A stretch of DNA of 64,000 nucleotides, from positions 115,317 through 179,316 of the forward strand of contig VSSA01000009.1 in NCBI GenBank assembly GCA_008123405.1, read 5' to 3'. A program made the position numbers and the translations under genes. The notes under the pieces are model-generated. The model did not search any database, was not told where the DNA came from, and was given only the letters and a program-made list of their open reading frames with translations. Shown piece by piece: positions 8,030 to 15,950 of this stretch. The stretch's first letter is position 1; every line of letters begins with the position of its first letter. The stretch comes from Nocardioides sp. BGMRC 2183. GTDB taxonomy: Bacteria; Actinomycetota; Actinomycetes; Propionibacteriales; Nocardioidaceae.

Positions 8030-8644
8030 TCAGCCGCGGCGGAGCGCCTCGTCCTGCTGCGCCATTCGCCGCAGCGCGAGCAGGACGGGCTCGGCGAGCA
8101 CGGTGCCGGTGACCGCGTAGGTGACGGCGTCCGCGCCGGCCCGCTGCAGCGTGGCGTCCACCTCTGCCGCGGCCACCTCGGTCATCGCGTCCGCATAGAC
8201 CGCGAGGGCCGCCTCCTCGAGTGGATGCTCGGCGGCGTCCATCGCGTCGAGGGCCGCGCTGAGGGCGCGACCGTGGGGGCCGTCGGGGTCGACGTGCCAC
8301 CCTCGCTCGGAGACGAGGTCGGCAACCCGTTGCCGTGACGTCGCGCTCGGCGTCGTGGGGTGGCGCGGGGAGAGGGCACCGTGGGCGGTGCCGAGCGCTT
8401 CGACACGGTTACCGTGCTCAGCCTCGGCGTCGACCGCGGCGAGCACATCTCGCACCGCGTCGAGGCCCATTCCGGCGACGTCGACGAGGGCGCGAATCAG
8501 GCGCAGTCGGCGGACATGCTCCTCGCTGTAGGACGACCGGGTCGCTCCGATCCGCTCCCCGGCGGGGAGTAGCTGCTCGCGCAGGTAGTACTTCACCGTC
8601 GGCACGGGTGTCTGCGCCCGCGCGGCGAGCTCGGCCATCCACAT
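8030..8644 (-). CDS. MerR-family transcriptional regulator
   Basis: Regulator of 204 residues with an N-terminal MerR winged helix-turn-helix: MAELAARAQTPVPTVKYYLRE, then SSYSEEHVRRLRLIRALV. The C-terminal two thirds is helical and has no cysteine cluster, so metal sensing is unlikely and a small organic ligand or protein interaction is more plausible. The start is ATG 8644; no Shine-Dalgarno is present. It is divergent from a small membrane protein, and two tandem inverted repeats fill the gap between them. Many MerR proteins of this YYLRE type act as local regulators of a divergent neighbour. Confidence 0.85.
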   Translation of the reverse strand: MWMAELAARAQTPVPTVKYYLREQLLPAGERIGATRSSYSEEHVRRLRLIRALVDVAGMGLDAVRDVLAAVDAEAEHGNRVEALGTAHGALSPRHPTTPSATSRQRVADLVSERGWHVDPDGPHGRALSAALDAMDAAEHPLEEAALAVYADAMTEVAAAEVDATLQRAGADAVTYAVTGTVLAEPVLLALRRMAQQDEALRRG

Positions 8645-8659
8645 GGGTGCATCTTGACA

Positions 8660-8702
8660 TTGGAGAGTGCGCTATCCAAACTTTGGAGAGTCAACTATCC
8701 AA
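8660..8702. promoter_or_regulatory. Two tandem MerR-type operators
   Basis: Two near-identical 20-bp inverted repeats of the form TTGGAGAG-N4-CTATCCAA lie at 8660-8679 and 8683-8702, 23 bp apart (about two helical turns). A perfect TTGACA (8654-8659) stands directly before the first. They occupy most of the 77-bp gap between a MerR gene and a divergent membrane protein gene, so both promoters are probably covered. Confidence 0.7.
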
Positions 8703-8721
8703 TCTCCTTCGGAGGTGTCCG

Positions 8722-9126
8722 ATGTCGGACGAGACCCGCATCCTCGCCGGCACGCTGCTGCTGGCCCTGGTCACCGTGGAGTCCGGTGGCTTCTACCTGC
8801 TCAAGATCGCCCGCGGGAAGGCGCCGGCCACCCCCTTCCAGGAGCGCTTCGCCCGTGCAGGCCACGCTCACGCCGGGGTCTTGCTGGTGCTTGCCCTCGT
8901 CGTCCTGCTGTACGTCGACGCCACGGGGATGGACGGCCTCTGGGGGTGGGTCGCCCGCAGCGGCGTACCGATCGCGGCGCTGCTGCTGCCCGGCGGGTTC
9001 TTCTTCTGCTCGATGGGCCGCGGGCGCACCGAGCCGAACAGGTTCGTGGTGATGCTGCCCGCCGGAGCGGTCATGCTGGCGCTGGGGCTGGCGGCCACCG
9101 GGGTGGGACTGCTGACCGCCGGCTGA
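8722..9126 (+). CDS. Small four-helix membrane protein
   Basis: Integral membrane protein of 134 residues with about four hydrophobic segments: near residues 5-25 (LAGTLLLALVTVESGGFYLL), 48-68 (HAHAGVLLVLALVVLLYV), 80-100 and 110-132. The first helix contains an acidic residue and the loop has HAHAG. ATG 8722 follows GGAGG at 8711-8715. The gene lies divergent from the MerR regulator with tandem operators between them, which marks it as the likely regulated target. No function is recognised. Confidence 0.75.
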   Translation: MSDETRILAGTLLLALVTVESGGFYLLKIARGKAPATPFQERFARAGHAHAGVLLVLALVVLLYVDATGMDGLWGWVARSGVPIAALLLPGGFFFCSMGRGRTEPNRFVVMLPAGAVMLALGLAATGVGLLTAG

Positions 9127-9133
9127 GGACAGA

Positions 9134-10003
9134 TCAGGCCTGCAGCGCCGTGATCGCCTCGTGGATCTGGAGCGTGCGCTGCGCCGACTCGACGTGGAGG
9201 CTCTCCACCATCTTGCCGTTGTAGGTGACGACGCCGGAGCCCTTGCCGTCCTCCCACGCCTGGATCAGGCCGCGGGCATCCTCCACCGCCTGGGCGGAGG
9301 GCGCGAACGCGGTGTTGGCGCCCTCGACCTGGCCCGGGTGGATCAGGGTCTTGCCGTCGAAGCCCATCTGTCGGCCCTGCTCGCACTCGGCGAGGAAACC
9401 GTCGACATCCTTCACGTCGTTGTAGACGCCGTCGATGATCACGATGCCAGCGGCGCGGGCGGCCAGCAGGGCCAGGCCGAGACCGGTGATGACGGGCTGG
9501 CGTCCGGGCACGTGCTCGGCGTACAGCTCCTTGACCAGGTCGTTGGTCCCCATCACGAAACCGGTCAACCGGTCCGAGGCCTGGGCGATCGAGAGTGCGT
9601 TGAGCATCGCGATCGGGGTCTCGACCATCGCCCACAGCTTCGTGCGCTCGGGCGCCCCGGCGGCCTCGAGGGAGGCGACCAGTTGCTGCACCTCGTCGGC
9701 GGAGTTCACCTTCGGCACCAGCACCACGTCGGGGCCGGCCTGCGCCGCCGCCGCGAGGTCGGCCTCGTGCCACTCGGTACCGATGCCGTTGACCCGGATG
9801 ATCAACTGGCGGCGACCGTAGGCGCCGGAGCGGACCGCGGCGGCGGCGGCCTCGCGGGCGGCGGGCTTGGCGTCGGGGGCGACCGCGTCCTCGAGGTCGA
9901 AGATGATCGCGTCTGCCGGCAGCGTCTTCGCCTTCTCCAGGGCCCGCTCGTTCGAGCTGGGCATGTAGAGGACCGAACGCAGCGGCTTGAACTCCTCGGT
10001 CAT
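9134..10003 (-). CDS. HpcH/HpaI aldolase, citrate lyase beta-subunit (CitE)-like
   Basis: CoA-ester lyase of the CitE/malyl-CoA lyase family, 289 residues, TIM barrel. Key blocks: RSVLYMPSSNERALEKA (CoA binding), IIFDLEDAVAP with the catalytic or metal-linked acidic residues, IIRVNGIGT, VPKVN, METPIAMLNA with the metal-binding Glu, and IHPGQVE. Such enzymes cleave or form malyl-, methylmalyl- or citramalyl-CoA, or hydrolyse malyl-CoA. It is the second gene of a pair with a longer homologue one base upstream, so the two are co-transcribed. Which CoA ester is used cannot be settled by sequence reading. Confidence 0.88.
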   Translation of the reverse strand: MTEEFKPLRSVLYMPSSNERALEKAKTLPADAIIFDLEDAVAPDAKPAAREAAAAAVRSGAYGRRQLIIRVNGIGTEWHEADLAAAAQAGPDVVLVPKVNSADEVQQLVASLEAAGAPERTKLWAMVETPIAMLNALSIAQASDRLTGFVMGTNDLVKELYAEHVPGRQPVITGLGLALLAARAAGIVIIDGVYNDVKDVDGFLAECEQGRQMGFDGKTLIHPGQVEGANTAFAPSAQAVEDARGLIQAWEDGKGSGVVTYNGKMVESLHVESAQRTLQIHEAITALQA

Positions 10004-10004
10004 C

Positions 10005-11096
10005 TCAGGCTCCCTCGGGGGTCTCGATGGCGTCGTACTGCTTCTTCAGCTCGGGGTCGATCGCGGCGAGTTCCTCAGCGAGGTCGACGAGCACCAGGCA
10101 CTGCTTGAGCGAGGCGTCGTCCTCCATCTTGCCGTCGATCATCACCGCGCCGGTGCCGTCGCCCATCGCGGCGACCACCCGACGGGCGTGCGCGATGTCC
10201 TCCACGCTGGGGGAGAAGACTCGGTTGGCGATCGCGATCTGCTTCGGGTGCAGGCTCCAGGTGCCCACGCAGCCCAGCAGGAAGGCGTTGCGGAACTGGT
10301 CCTCGCAGGCGACCACGTCGGCGATGTCGCCGAACGGCCCGTAGTAGGGGTAGATGCCGTGGGTCGCGCAAGCGTCCACCATCTTCGCGATCGTGTAGTG
10401 CCACAGGTCCTGCTGGAAGATGCTGCGCTGCGCGTCGATCTGCGCGGCACCCTCGGCGTCGCGGGGCGGGTCCTGGCGGACCAGGTAGCCGGGGTGGCCG
10501 CCGCCGACGCGGGTGGTCTTCATCTTGCGGTCCGCGGCCAGGTCGGCCGGGCCGAGACTGAGGCCTTGCATCCGCGGCGAAGCGCCGCAGATCTCCTCGA
10601 CGTTGGCCACGCCGCGGGCGGTCTCCAGGATCGCGTGGATCAGGATCGGTCGGGTCAGGCCGGCCTTGGCCTCGAGCTGGGCGAGCAGGCGGTCGACGTA
10701 GTGGATGTCCTCCGCGCCCTGCACCTTCGGCACCATGATCACGTCGAGCTTGTCCCCGATCGCCGGCACCAACGTGGTGAGGTCGTCGAGCACCCAGGGG
10801 CTGTCCAGTGCGTTGATCCGCGTCCACAGCTGGGTCGGGCCGAAGTCGGTCGCCTGTGCGATCCGCACCAGCCCCTCGCGCGCCGCCTCCTTGTTGTCCG
10901 CCTTGACGGCGTCCTCGAGGTTGCCGAGCAACACGTCGACGGTGCCGACCATGGCCGGGATCTTCGCGGCCATCTTCTCGTTGCTCGGGTCGAAGAAGTG
11001 GATCGCGCGGCTGGGGCGGGCGGGGATCTCGCGAAGCGGGGCCGGGGCGCCCACGGCCAGCGGGCGGAAGAAGTCCTTCGGGCTCTTGTGACTCAC
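10005..11096 (-). CDS. HpcH/HpaI aldolase/citrate lyase family protein, malyl-CoA lyase-like (long form)
   Basis: Second CitE-superfamily protein, 363 residues, longer than its neighbour by an inserted region (about residues 215-280, with [26 protein letters not shown]). Blocks shared with the family: [70 protein letters not shown] and [19 protein letters not shown] 11096 is preceded at eight bases by TAACGT, a leaderless-type -10. The paired arrangement recalls organisms with two Mcl-type enzymes (a lyase and a thioesterase), but this division of labour is only an inference here. Confidence 0.85.
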   Translation of the reverse strand: MSHKSPKDFFRPLAVGAPAPLREIPARPSRAIHFFDPSNEKMAAKIPAMVGTVDVLLGNLEDAVKADNKEAAREGLVRIAQATDFGPTQLWTRINALDSPWVLDDLTTLVPAIGDKLDVIMVPKVQGAEDIHYVDRLLAQLEAKAGLTRPILIHAILETARGVANVEEICGASPRMQGLSLGPADLAADRKMKTTRVGGGHPGYLVRQDPPRDAEGAAQIDAQRSIFQQDLWHYTIAKMVDACATHGIYPYYGPFGDIADVVACEDQFRNAFLLGCVGTWSLHPKQIAIANRVFSPSVEDIAHARRVVAAMGDGTGAVMIDGKMEDDASLKQCLVLVDLAEELAAIDPELKKQYDAIETPEGA

Positions 11097-11104
11097 GTCG
11101 GGTC

Positions 11105-11110
11105 ACGTTA
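11105..11110 (-). promoter_or_regulatory. Leaderless-type -10 element (TAACGT)
   Basis: TAACGT on the minus strand, 8 bases before GTG 11096 of the malyl-CoA lyase-like gene, with no ribosome site. Confidence 0.45.
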
Positions 11111-11199
11111 CCGGCGCGTCACTTCGGCCGGTATGACCGATCTCTCGGTGGACGGCGGGGTGGGCGTGGCCGGTGGCTTCCGCATCGGGTTCCACAGGG

Positions 11200-11265
11200 G
11201 TTGAGTTGGGGGTTGGGGCCCGTTGAGTTGGGGGTTAGGGCCCGTTGAGTTGGCGGTTTGGGCCG
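11200..11265. repeat. 22-bp tandem repeat array (3 units)
   Basis: Units at 11200-11221, 11222-11243 and 11244-11265 share GTTGAGTTGGGGG, a TT, and a GGGCC end. The third has drifted most. It lies 50 bp past the DUF1992 gene stop and about 100 bp before the malyl-CoA lyase-like start. An array in opposite orientation lies on the other side of the DUF1992 gene. Confidence 0.9.
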
Positions 11266-11315
11266 GTTGAACCGACCCGACGGAGCGATTCGACTCCACC
11301 GAGGCGACCGAGCTG

Positions 11316-11876
11316 TCAGGTACGACGCCCGCCCCACCACCAACGACGTCGAGGAGCCGAGGGCTTGGTGGCCGTGGCAGCCGGGTCAGTACGACGCCGG
11401 GCGCGCCGCTCGCGCCAGCCTGCGACGGTCTCATCGATGTCGCGGGGCATCGTGATCAGCGGCGGACCCGCCGGTGTGGAGTAGCGGGCACGGATCACCC
11501 GGGCGTTGAACTCCTCGACCGCCTCCCTGACCTCGGCCTCGGCGGCGAGGGCGTCCAGGCGGTCGTCGAGCTCGGCGTCGTCCTTGCGCAGCTGCAGGGA
11601 GGGCGGGAGGACCGCGATCTGCTCGCGGTTGACCATCTGCTTGAGCCACCAGTCCGGGTCGTGCTGCGCCCCGAGGTCCTCGATCGGCTTGCCGGCGCCG
11701 GTCAGGTCGTCGAAGTCGCCCCGCTCCATCGCGCGACGTACCTGAAGGTCGACCCAGGTCTGCTGTTGGGCGATCCGGGCGGCGGCCGCGGCGCTGCCGG
11801 AGCGCCGTTCGGGCCGGTGCTCGGGGTCGGTGCCCGACCCGGGGCGGCCTTCGGGCCGGTCCTCATTCTCCGCCAC
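11316..11876 (-). CDS. DUF1992 (DnaJ-C28-like) domain protein
   Basis: Soluble protein of 186 residues with the DUF1992 domain. Its hallmark is a short conserved block, RRAMERGDFDDLTGAGKPI followed by a DPDWWLKQMV segment. A charged linker precedes it and a basic, tryptophan-rich tail (RRRWWWGGRR) ends it. GTG 11876 was chosen because GAGGAGG lies just upstream; the frame runs 22 codons further up but there it only translates repeat DNA. Both flanks carry 22-bp repeat arrays in inverted orientation. In eukaryotes the domain occurs in DNAJC28; the bacterial role is unknown. Confidence 0.83.
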   Translation of the reverse strand: MAENEDRPEGRPGSGTDPEHRPERRSGSAAAAARIAQQQTWVDLQVRRAMERGDFDDLTGAGKPIEDLGAQHDPDWWLKQMVNREQIAVLPPSLQLRKDDAELDDRLDALAAEAEVREAVEEFNARVIRARYSTPAGPPLITMPRDIDETVAGWRERRARRRTDPAATATKPSAPRRRWWWGGRRT

Positions 11877-11921
11877 GGTGATCGCCTCCTCGCCTCCTCG
11901 GTCCTCACGCACGGACTCAAC

Positions 11922-12008
11922 GGGCCCCAACCCCCAACTCAACGGGCCCCAACCCCCAACTCAACGGGCCCCAACCCCCAACTCAACGGGCCCAAGTGCG
12001 GACTCAAC
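11922..12008. repeat. 22-bp tandem repeat array, inverted orientation (3 full units and one of 21 bp)
   Basis: Units at 11922-11943, 11944-11965 and 11966-11987 are identical. A diverged 21-bp unit follows at 11988-12008. Read on the minus strand they match the array at 11.2 kb. The array lies between the antiporter stop (12053) and the DUF1992 start. Confidence 0.9.
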
Positions 12009-12052
12009 GGGTCCCTCCAGGCTACGTCGGCGGGGGGCGGGTGACGACAGGC

Positions 12053-13564
12053 TCACGTGTCGGCGGGCTCCTCGCGGTACCACCCCGCCAGGCGCCCGTG
12101 GTGGCTGATGGCCTCGAGCCGCTCCTCGATCCGCACGGTGTCGCTCTCGGGGGCGGCGATCACGATGTGGTCGCCGGCCCGCAGCGTCATCCGCCCTTTC
12201 GCTGGCACGATCTCCTCTCCGCGCACCAGGAGGGCGACGGTGGCGCCGGCGGGGAGTCGCAGCTCGCTGATCTCCACCCCGCTCAACCGGGAGTGGTGCG
12301 GCACCGCGAACTGCAGCAGCGTCGCGCGGATCTCCTCCAGCGGCGCCGACTCGACCGACAGCGCCCGGGGCGAGACGTCGTCGGTCGCCCCGAACCGGCG
12401 CGCGACCCACGGCAGGGTCGGCCCCTGGACCAGGGTGAAGACGACGACCAACAAGAACACCACGTCGAAGATCCGGGTCGCGCCCGGGATCCCGGTGCTC
12501 ATCGGGATGGTCGCGAGGACGATCGGCACGGCGCCACGCAACCCCGCCCAGCTGATGAAGACCTGGTCGGGCCAGGGCACCCGGAAGGGCAGAGCGCACA
12601 GGGCGACCGACAGCGGACGCGCCACCAGGGTGAGCGCCCCACCTACGACGAGCGCCGCGGGGAGCGCCTCCCACAGCCGCGCCGGACTGGCCAGCAGCCC
12701 CAGCATCACGAAGAGCCCGATCTGGGACAGCCAGGCGAGCCCCTCGGCGAAGCCGGCGGTGGTCTGGCGGTGCGGCAGGTGCGCGTTGCCCAGAGTGAGG
12801 CCGGCGACGTAGATCGCCATGATGGCGCTCGCTCCGGCCACCCCTGCCACCGCGAAGGCACCGAACGCGATCGCCAGGGTGGCGATCGGGTAGAGGCCGG
12901 AGACCGGGAGCGCGCTGCGCGCCAGGACCCACCGTCCGGCGCGGGCCACGCCGTGCCCGATCACGATGCCGCCCACCAGCTGGAGAACCACCTGGCCGAG
13001 CAGGCCGAGCACCCCGCTGGCGACCCCTCCGTCGCCCAGGCTGGCAGCGGTGACCACGGTGACCAGGATGATCACCGGCGGATCGTTGAAGCCGGACTCG
13101 GCCTCGACGATCGCGCGCAGCCGACCGCGCACCGGCATCCGTCGCAGCACCGAGAAGACCGCCGCGGCGTCGGTGGAGGAGGCCACCGCCCCCAGCAGTA
13201 CGGCGGTGCGCAGGTCGACGTCGAGCACCAGCAGCACCAGTCCGGTGGTGACCAGCACTGAGATCGCGACACCGACGGTCGCGAGTACGACGGCCAGCCC
13301 GGCGACCGGGCGGATGGTGCTCCAGTCGGTGGTGAAGCCGCCCTCGGCCAGGATCACCGCCAGCGCCAACGTGCCCAGGACCTGCGCGAGCTCGGCGTTC
13401 TCGAACTCCAGACCGAAGCCGGACTCGCCGATGGCCAGGCCGATCGCGAGGTAGAGCAGCAGGGTGGGCAGTCCGGCCCGGGTGGAGAGACGCACCGCCG
13501 CGACTGCCACGATCACCACTGCGGTGCCGGCGAGCAGTGCGACGTTCAGGTCACCCGGATCCAT
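12053..13564 (-). CDS. CPA1-type cation/proton antiporter with C-terminal RCK_C (TrkA-C) domain
   Basis: Integral membrane antiporter of 503 residues, resembling NhaP2/CvrA potassium-proton antiporters. About 12-13 helices fill residues 8-395. The ion-binding acidic motif appears in EAESGFNDPP, and ASSTDAAAVFSVLRR precedes it. A cytoplasmic TrkA-C domain occupies about residues 410-495, ending GRLAGWYREEPADT. ATG 13564 lies 12 bp after the permease stop, making it the last gene of a four-gene operon. The RCK_C domain suggests gating by a nucleotide or second messenger such as cyclic di-AMP, as known for related potassium exporters. Confidence 0.88.
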   Translation of the reverse strand: MDPGDLNVALLAGTAVVIVAVAAVRLSTRAGLPTLLLYLAIGLAIGESGFGLEFENAELAQVLGTLALAVILAEGGFTTDWSTIRPVAGLAVVLATVGVAISVLVTTGLVLLVLDVDLRTAVLLGAVASSTDAAAVFSVLRRMPVRGRLRAIVEAESGFNDPPVIILVTVVTAASLGDGGVASGVLGLLGQVVLQLVGGIVIGHGVARAGRWVLARSALPVSGLYPIATLAIAFGAFAVAGVAGASAIMAIYVAGLTLGNAHLPHRQTTAGFAEGLAWLSQIGLFVMLGLLASPARLWEALPAALVVGGALTLVARPLSVALCALPFRVPWPDQVFISWAGLRGAVPIVLATIPMSTGIPGATRIFDVVFLLVVVFTLVQGPTLPWVARRFGATDDVSPRALSVESAPLEEIRATLLQFAVPHHSRLSGVEISELRLPAGATVALLVRGEEIVPAKGRMTLRAGDHIVIAAPESDTVRIEERLEAISHHGRLAGWYREEPADT

Positions 13565-13576
13565 GCGCGTACGTCC

Positions 13577-14872
13577 TCACCCCAGCGCGAAGTAGCGCAG
13601 GTAGACGTAGACCCAGGCGATGACGAGCGTCACGAACGTGACGACGATGCCGTACTTGGTGAACTTCCAGAAGCTGATCGGTTCGCCGGCCTTGGCAGCG
13701 ATCCCGAGCACGACGACGTTGGCGCCGGCGGCGACCGCTGTCGTGTTGCCGCCGAGGTCGGCGCCGAAGACGAAGGCCCACCACAGCGGGCTGTCCGCGC
13801 CCGAGGACGCTGTCGAGGCGACCAGCTCCTCGACGATCGGCACGGTCGCCGTGGTGTAGGGGATGTTGTCGACGAAGGCGCCGACCACTGCCGAGCCGAA
13901 GAGCAGCGCGGTCGCGGCCAGCAGCTCGCGGTCACCCATGGCTTCGGCGGCCAGCTCGCTGATCCGGCCGATGACTCCGACCTGGACCAGGGAGCCCACC
14001 AGGACGAAGAGCGCCATGAAGAAGGCGAGCGTCCCCCACTCGACCTCCTCGAGGAACTCCTCCGGCTCGGTCCGCGACACCAGGACGGTCGCTCCGGCGC
14101 CCATCATCGCGACCACCGATGGGTCCAGGTGCAGCACGGTATGCAGGCTGAAGGCCACCATCACCAGCGCGAGCACGATCAGGCAGCGGCGCAACATCCG
14201 CATGTTGGTGATCGCGTCTCGCGGATGGAGGTCGCCGAGCGCATCGCAGACGTCGACCGATCGGGTGAGGTCGTGCCGGAACAGCCAGCGCGCCATCACC
14301 ACGAAGACGAAGAGCAAGATGATCGTCAGCGGCAGCGAGTGGATCAGGAAGTCGAGGAAGCTCAACCCGGCGCGGCTGCCGATGATGATGTTCGGCGGAT
14401 CGCCGATCAGCGTTGCCGTACCGCCGATGTTGGAGGCCAGGATCAGCGAGATCAGGTACGGCGCCGACGGCAGTCCGAGCTGACGGCAGACCGACAGCGT
14501 GACCGGTGCCACCAGCAGCACGCAGGTCACGTTGTCGAGGATCGGGGCGACCACGGCGCCGATCAGGACCAGCAGCACCAACAGCCGGTAGGGGCGCCCG
14601 CCGGACTTCAGTGCCGCCCACAGTGCGAGGAACTCGAAGAGCCCGGTCTGCTTGAGCACACCGACGATCACCATCATCCCGAAGAGCAGGAAGATGACGT
14701 TCCAGTCGATGCCGGTATGCGGGTCGAAGAACGCCGAGTGGGCGTCCACGAGCCCGATCGCCGCCATCGCCGCCACGCCGCCGAGCGCGGCCGCGACGCG
14801 GTGCACCCGCTCGGTCGCGATCAGCGCATAGGCGACGATGAAGATCGAGAGGGCAGCGGAGGTGAGGATCAC
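13577..14872 (-). CDS. SLC13/ArsB-type anion permease
   Basis: Polytopic transporter of 431 residues in the ion transporter superfamily that includes ArsB, NhaD and SLC13 permeases. Two inverted-repeat signatures are visible: DNVTCVLLVAPV with SNIGGTATLIGDPPNIIIG in the first half, and DNIPYTTATVPI with ADLGGNTTAVAAGANVVV in the second. These hold the paired hairpins that bind substrate. GTG 14872 overlaps the stop of the TrkA-C gene (GTGA). It is flanked by a lone RCK_C protein and an antiporter with its own RCK_C domain. Substrate (arsenite, dicarboxylate, sodium/proton) is not decided by sequence. Confidence 0.85.
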   Translation of the reverse strand: MILTSAALSIFIVAYALIATERVHRVAAALGGVAAMAAIGLVDAHSAFFDPHTGIDWNVIFLLFGMMVIVGVLKQTGLFEFLALWAALKSGGRPYRLLVLLVLIGAVVAPILDNVTCVLLVAPVTLSVCRQLGLPSAPYLISLILASNIGGTATLIGDPPNIIIGSRAGLSFLDFLIHSLPLTIILLFVFVVMARWLFRHDLTRSVDVCDALGDLHPRDAITNMRMLRRCLIVLALVMVAFSLHTVLHLDPSVVAMMGAGATVLVSRTEPEEFLEEVEWGTLAFFMALFVLVGSLVQVGVIGRISELAAEAMGDRELLAATALLFGSAVVGAFVDNIPYTTATVPIVEELVASTASSGADSPLWWAFVFGADLGGNTTAVAAGANVVVLGIAAKAGEPISFWKFTKYGIVVTFVTLVIAWVYVYLRYFALG

Positions 14873-15330
14873 GCGGCTCTCCGCGGGACGCCGAGGGCCT
14901 GCGCGGAGTTGCTGGGCTCGAGTCCGGCGTACCAACCGGCCAGTCGGCCGAACCGGCTGACTTCGCGGAGGCGGTCCTCGACCCGGGTGACCTGACCCAG
15001 GGCGGCGACCGCGAGGACCTGGTCGCCCTGACGCAGGTCGGTGGAGCCGGTGGGGACGAAGACGTCGTCGCCGCGGGTGATCAGCGAGATGGCCGAGCCG
15101 CGATCGAGGCGCAGCTCGTCGACCGCCACCCCGGCCAGCTTGGACCCCGCCTCGACCTCGAACCGGAGCAGGACGGCGTCGAGCCGGTCGAGGGTTGCGA
15201 AGCCGATGGACACCTTGTGCACGAAGCTGCCGCGCTCGGCCCACCGCGGTTGCCGGCCGCGGCCGATGGCCAGCCCGATCGCGAAGCCGATGGCGGCGCA
15301 GAGCATCCCTGCCGAGATCGCGAGCTCCAT
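14869..15330 (-). CDS. Stand-alone TrkA-C (RCK_C) domain protein with N-terminal membrane helix
   Basis: Small regulator of 153 residues. One hydrophobic helix at residues 3-24 (AGMLCAAIGFAIGLAIG) is followed by a linker and a TrkA-C domain at about 60-140 (LAGVAVDELRLDRG, ISLITRGDDVFVP, LRQGDQVLAVA). The ending VEDRLREVSRFGRLAGWY closely matches the C-terminus of the CPA1 antiporter in the same operon. ATG 15330 follows GGAGGAGGACTG. It overlaps both neighbours by a few bases. A membrane-tethered ligand-binding subunit for the adjacent permease is the simplest reading, but this is inference. Confidence 0.82.
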   Translation of the reverse strand: MELAISAGMLCAAIGFAIGLAIGRGRQPRWAERGSFVHKVSIGFATLDRLDAVLLRFEVEAGSKLAGVAVDELRLDRGSAISLITRGDDVFVPTGSTDLRQGDQVLAVAALGQVTRVEDRLREVSRFGRLAGWYAGLEPSNSAQALGVPRRAA

Positions 15331-15812
15331 CAGTCCTCCTCCGGCGCCTCGCGGGCGTCGCTGTCGTGGTCGGAGGTGTCGGAATCTGCTGACGGCGAGA
15401 GCAGTAGGTGCTCGATCGCCACGATGTCGAGGCGCAGCAGTGTGGCGCCGAGCCCCGCGAACTCCGGGCGTACCGACTCCTCGATCGCCGACCTGGCCCG
15501 CGCCGGGGAGTGCTGGATCGCGACGAGCGGGTGGCGTCGTACCCATCGCTCGGTGGCCGGGACCAGGAGCGCGTGGGCGACCCGCTCCAGCTCGGCGTCG
15601 TCACTGGCTGCCGAGGAGGCGGACGGGGCGACCACCGCGTCGAGCAGGAGCCGCAGCTCGGCGGCGTCTTCGGTCCGGGTCCGCACGGTGAGGGGCACGG
15701 TGAGCGGCGGTACCGCCTGCGGCCCCGCCCGTCCCGGCCGTCGTGGTCCGGTGGGTGACCCGATCAGGCGTGCCCAGCCCCGCCTGAGATGGTTGCGCAG
15801 CGCGGCCGACAT
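15330..15812 (-). CDS. Uncharacterised protein, first gene of the ion-transport operon
   Basis: Protein of 160 residues, not recognised. The N-terminus is basic and proline-rich. The middle, residues 35-115, alternates strand- and helix-like segments (VPLTVPLTVRTRTEDAAEL, HPLVAIQHSPARARSAI, LRLDIVAIEHLLL), somewhat like an SPFH/band-7 region but without its transmembrane anchor. The tail is acidic (DSDTSDHDSD). The stop overlaps the start of the TrkA-C protein (ATGA), so translation is coupled. Its operon position suggests a role in assembling or regulating the permease and antiporter. Confidence 0.62.
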   Translation of the reverse strand: MSAALRNHLRRGWARLIGSPTGPRRPGRAGPQAVPPLTVPLTVRTRTEDAAELRLLLDAVVAPSASSAASDDAELERVAHALLVPATERWVRRHPLVAIQHSPARARSAIEESVRPEFAGLGATLLRLDIVAIEHLLLSPSADSDTSDHDSDAREAPEED

Positions 15813-15950
15813 ACCGTCGAGTCAACCCAGCCGCGCTGCGCCGGACCATGGGGTCTTCCACCCAGATCCGGCCCGCTGCGGGCCGCGGGAGCTCGTTGCC
15901 GTGTCGCTCCGCTGCAGCCCACTCTCGGCGGAGCGGGCGACACTGGTGCG

